Shown: piece after piece, positions 61,746 through 64,000 of the stretch
How positions within the stretch are numbered: the first letter of the stretch is position 1
How the letters are laid out: every line of letters begins with the position of its first letter
Origin: Acidithiobacillus acidisediminis
GTDB taxonomy: Bacteria; Pseudomonadota; Gammaproteobacteria; Acidithiobacillales; Acidithiobacillaceae
Assembly: GCF_023277115.1 (NCBI RefSeq)
Contig: NZ_JALQCS010000001.1
Location: 1,978,001-2,042,000, forward strand
Length of the DNA stretch: 64,000 bases
Direction: 5' to 3'
Translations under genes and position numbers: made by a program
Notes under the pieces: generated by a model
Database searches by the model: none
Seen by the model: the letters and a program-made list of their open reading frames with translations, nothing else
Told to the model about the DNA's origin: nothing

Positions 61746-61886
61746 TGGAGAGTCGTTAGGTACATGATGGCTTCATTCTTGGCCGGCGGGAGAGCCATGT
61801 TTTCGATCTCCACATCGTATCACCGATCTGTTAGATGGTGGTCTCGTCAGCACAGTGATCAATCCAGGGACGGCCATGTCTCGGGT

Positions 61887-63374
61887 ATGCTTTTGCGCAC
61901 GCTCCTCCGTCTGGGTGTATTTACCTTCTTGGCTTGTGCGGGAACCGTCGTTCCCGCACAGGGCCAGGAGGCTGAGGTGATTACCACACAAATCGGGCCG
62001 ATGCGCGTGCTACCACCCGATTTTCTCGGCTACAACCTGGACCTCGGCGCCAGACTCCAGGATTGGCATGCAGCGCCTTTTCTCGCCGCCGTGCGCGCGC
62101 TGCAACCCGGCACGCTGCGCTATCCGGGCGGCACGCTGAGCAACTACTGGAATTGGCGCAGCGGCAATTTCGATGCTGCCGGCCGGCAGCGGTATCGCGG
62201 CTGGCGGCGCCTTCATCCGCAACTGCACTTCGGCCTGGGTGACCTGCAATCCGGCCTGCAGGCCAGCGGCGCGCAGGCAGTGTTCGATCTGAATCTGCTC
62301 AGCGGCACACTGGCCAACGCTGAAGCCGAACTGCACGCGGCACAGGCACAGGGCATCGCCGTGCGCTACGTCGAACTAGGCAACGAGTTCTACCTGTCCA
62401 CGCCCAATAATGTGCGGGCCTTCCCAGATGCGCAGAACTATGCGGCCAAGGCGACGCGCTGGGCGCAGGCCTTGCACGCGGCATTTCCACTGGCACGGAT
62501 CCCGGCCATTGGCGCTTATATGTTCGACCCCGCGTGGGCGCAGCGCCACCAGCCGCGTATCGCCGACTGGAACCACCGCGTGATGGCCGCACTGCACGGC
62601 GTGGACGCGATGACCATGCACATCTATGTGCCCACTGGCATTTACCTGCGTCGGCATCACCTGCGCTTCGATGCCGCCAGTGTTCCCGCCCTGCTGGGCT
62701 ACACCTTGCAGCAAATGCACCAGGCGACGACGCAGATGCGCGCCTTCGGCACCTTGCCGGTGTGGGTGACCGAATACAACCAGACTGACTGGCACAAAGT
62801 GCCCGCACCCTGGGGTATGCGCGAGCTACCTGGTCCGGTGGATGGCACCTGGACACAAGCGTTGATCGTCGCTGCGCAGACACTGGCGCTGGCGCAGGAT
62901 CCACAGATGCGCCTTGCCGATGTGCACGCATTGGTCTCGCAGGGCGCGTTCGGCGCCCTGTTCGCCAACGCCCAGGCGTTCGGGCCACAACAGCCGGCGG
63001 TGCGACCGCTGGCACGCTCGGCCAGCGGCGTGATGCTGCAGGCCGTCGCGCACGTGCTGCATGGCGCGACACGTCTGGCGCCTTTGTACTTTGCGGGCGC
63101 GCCGACGCTGCCCGGCGGCGCATCCAGCCTGATGGGTGTGGAAGTCTGGCGTGGCGACGGCCCGCCCGCATTGCTGGTCTTGAATCTCGGCGTGCAGGCG
63201 CAGTCGCTGCAGTTGCCCTCGCTGCCGGCCGGCGCGACGTGGCAAACCCTCAGCGCCGTGCCGACCGATCGTCTGCTCGATGCCGCGCGGCAGATCACGC
63301 GGCAGGGGGGCGCGCTGCAGGGCACCCTGAGCCTGCCCGGCTACGCGCTGTTGTCCGTAGGGGTACACCGATGA
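61887..63374 (+). CDS. Exported glycoside-hydrolase-like (clan A) protein
   Basis: About 495 residues from MLLRTLLRLGVFTFLACAGTVVPAQG, a signal peptide. The body resembles (beta/alpha)8 retaining glycosidases of the GH39/51/79 kind: LRYPGGTLSNYWNWRSG, then VRYVELGNEFYLST (N-E, the acid/base Glu) and LPVWVTEYNQTDW (nucleophile Glu). The substrate is not predictable by eye; turnover of an envelope or exopolysaccharide is plausible. A longer in-frame start at 61764 is possible. Codon use is markedly GC3-rich (GCGCAGG-type runs) compared with the ECF operon beside it, suggesting separate origin. Confidence 0.75.
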   Translation: MLLRTLLRLGVFTFLACAGTVVPAQGQEAEVITTQIGPMRVLPPDFLGYNLDLGARLQDWHAAPFLAAVRALQPGTLRYPGGTLSNYWNWRSGNFDAAGRQRYRGWRRLHPQLHFGLGDLQSGLQASGAQAVFDLNLLSGTLANAEAELHAAQAQGIAVRYVELGNEFYLSTPNNVRAFPDAQNYAAKATRWAQALHAAFPLARIPAIGAYMFDPAWAQRHQPRIADWNHRVMAALHGVDAMTMHIYVPTGIYLRRHHLRFDAASVPALLGYTLQQMHQATTQMRAFGTLPVWVTEYNQTDWHKVPAPWGMRELPGPVDGTWTQALIVAAQTLALAQDPQMRLADVHALVSQGAFGALFANAQAFGPQQPAVRPLARSASGVMLQAVAHVLHGATRLAPLYFAGAPTLPGGASSLMGVEVWRGDGPPALLVLNLGVQAQSLQLPSLPAGATWQTLSAVPTDRLLDAARQITRQGGALQGTLSLPGYALLSVGVHR

Positions 63375-63451
63375 TCATTCACTACTTTTAGTATTGGCAC
63401 CTTGTTTGGTGGCTCCCGTCGGGCTGGCATCGATGCTGCTGGCATCGCTGA
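63372..63451 (+). repeat. Imperfect direct repeat, copy B
   Basis: Translated in the frame of copy A it gives IIHYF*YWHLVWWLPSGWHRCCWHR, a decayed image of the lipoprotein tail IIHPYGYWHPGWWGPWGWHRGYWHR with one stop. No start or lipobox precedes it. Confidence 0.8.
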
Positions 63452-63463
63452 ACCGGAGGATGA

Positions 63464-63674
63464 TATGTAGAAGTCACCATCAGGGAATCGACTGGCTCGC
63501 CTGTTTATAACCATCGGCTTATTCTTCTCTATTGCCTCCGCCTCAATGATTAGTGCTGAGGGTGATGTTGACCAGACACGCGCAAGGGAACGCCAAAGAA
63601 TCGCTTACTTGAGGCCAATGCGCACCTGGGGTGTATACCGCTGTCGTGATCCAGGCAACATGGGAGCAACTTGA
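63464..63674 (+). pseudogene. Broken small exported protein
   Basis: After GGAGGATGAT the frame reads ATG TAG AAG..., then SPSGNRLARLFITIGLFFSIASAS, a signal-peptide-like stretch, followed by [30 protein letters not shown] before a stop. A TAG as second codon and the sudden end suggest a remnant of another small exported gene of the same operon type. Confidence 0.45.
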
Positions 63675-63794
63675 GCCGAAGCCCGAGATGTTTGATGACA
63701 GCGTCATCAACAAGGCACTGAGGAATATCGCTTCGTACAACGCTCGGTATCCAGCGACCCCGATCGTTGGCAAACTGCGGATATTTCCTGGCAT

Positions 63795-64000
63795 CCAAAT
63801 GTGGCTCATGGCGGTCGTGTCGGTAGCGCCGTGCCAGTGCTCTTGGCCACAGTTGCAGAAAACCACATCGCCGGCACGGATTTCCTTTATGCAACCGCCG
63901 TAATACTGGGTCCAGCCACAACCCGAGGTAACGACGAGGTGCTGGCGAAGGGGATGGCTGTGCCGTGCGCTCCTTGCGCCGGGCTCGAAAGTTACCGCAG
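63795..64000 (-). CDS. Cupin-domain protein, partial (N-terminus off the window, C-terminus apparently altered)
   Basis: Read on the minus strand from the right edge, the frame gives [66 protein letters not shown]. This matches small cupins with the metal-binding HxH pair and later His in EHWHGA. After MSHI the usual ending ('AIQE...') is replaced by unrelated sequence ([13 protein letters not shown]), and the frame runs to a stop near 63543, so the 3' end is probably a junction. The N-terminus is outside the window. Confidence 0.65.

Noticed and set aside
62299-63368. Several long minus-strand frames over the glycoside-hydrolase-like gene
   Set aside because: The GC3-rich plus-strand gene creates open frames on the other strand; none has a signal, RBS or family pattern.
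1-64000. tRNA, rRNA and riboswitches
   Set aside because: Both strands were scanned by eye for cloverleaf and conserved rRNA segments and none was found; a covariance-model search would be needed to exclude small or degenerate RNAs.

Overview
The window looks like a mosaic of accessory DNA from an acidophilic sulfur-oxidising proteobacterium, most probably of the Acidithiobacillus type. This is inferred from the combination of a persulfide dioxygenase operon, CusCBA copper export, cytochrome P460, a DoxX-family protein, stacked c-di-GMP genes and a heavy load of IS elements. No rRNA or tRNA gene was recognised, so the organism cannot be fixed from the sequence alone.

Layout. (1) 1-6.6 kb, minus strand: a type I restriction-modification operon in the order DUF262/DUF1524 protein, hsdM, hsdS, hsdR (hsdR runs off the left edge). 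(2) 6.8-11.4 kb, plus strand: a conjugation module with a MobF relaxase-helicase, a hairpin-rich gap that may hold the transfer origin, a TraK-like small protein and a ParA/TraL-like ATPase. The next transfer gene is cut by an IS21-family element. (3) 13.8-16.2 kb: an AbiE-type toxin-antitoxin pair, a PlsC-like acyltransferase and an XRE regulator. (4) 17-23.4 kb: cusCBA with a Met-rich membrane protein upstream. (5) 23.4-31 kb: a Crp/Fnr gene split by an IS630 element, small redox and metal-type proteins, cytochrome P460, and a tightly overlapped operon of persulfide dioxygenase, ArsR, MFS and DsrE-like genes. (6) 30.4-39.1 kb: a c-di-GMP operon (PilZ receptor, small protein, GAF-GGDEF-EAL protein, then a sensor GGDEF-EAL gene split by another IS21-type element). 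(7) 39.3-42.3 kb: an IS pile-up on a recJ remnant. (8) 42.5-50.7 kb: a phage- or plasmid-like early region with an S24 repressor facing a Cro-like/CII-like/replication cassette, Dam methylase, HAD phosphatase and SSB. (9) 50.7-55.5 kb: a second, apparently identical, inverted copy of the first IS21 element and IS3 remnants. (10) 55.5-64 kb: DoxX, WrbA, pirin and HxlR fragments, a DODA-type dioxygenase, a decayed transposase, an ECF sigma/anti-sigma operon of periplasmic proteins, a glycoside-hydrolase-like gene flanked by an 80-bp imperfect duplication, and a partial cupin gene.

The functional themes are genome defence (type I RM, DUF262, AbiE), DNA transfer and replication (relaxase, phage-like cassette), copper and sulfur stress handling, and c-di-GMP signalling. 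Many host genes have been broken by IS activity (crp/fnr, a GGDEF-EAL gene, recJ, a transfer gene, a DUF4224 gene). The observations most worth testing are the phage-like regulatory switch with repeated 14-bp palindromes and apparently leaderless transcripts, the unknown 368-residue protein inside the replication cassette, the hairpin array beside the relaxase, the GGDEF-EAL protein with altered sensor and catalytic residues, and the persulfide dioxygenase/ArsR/MFS/DsrE operon.
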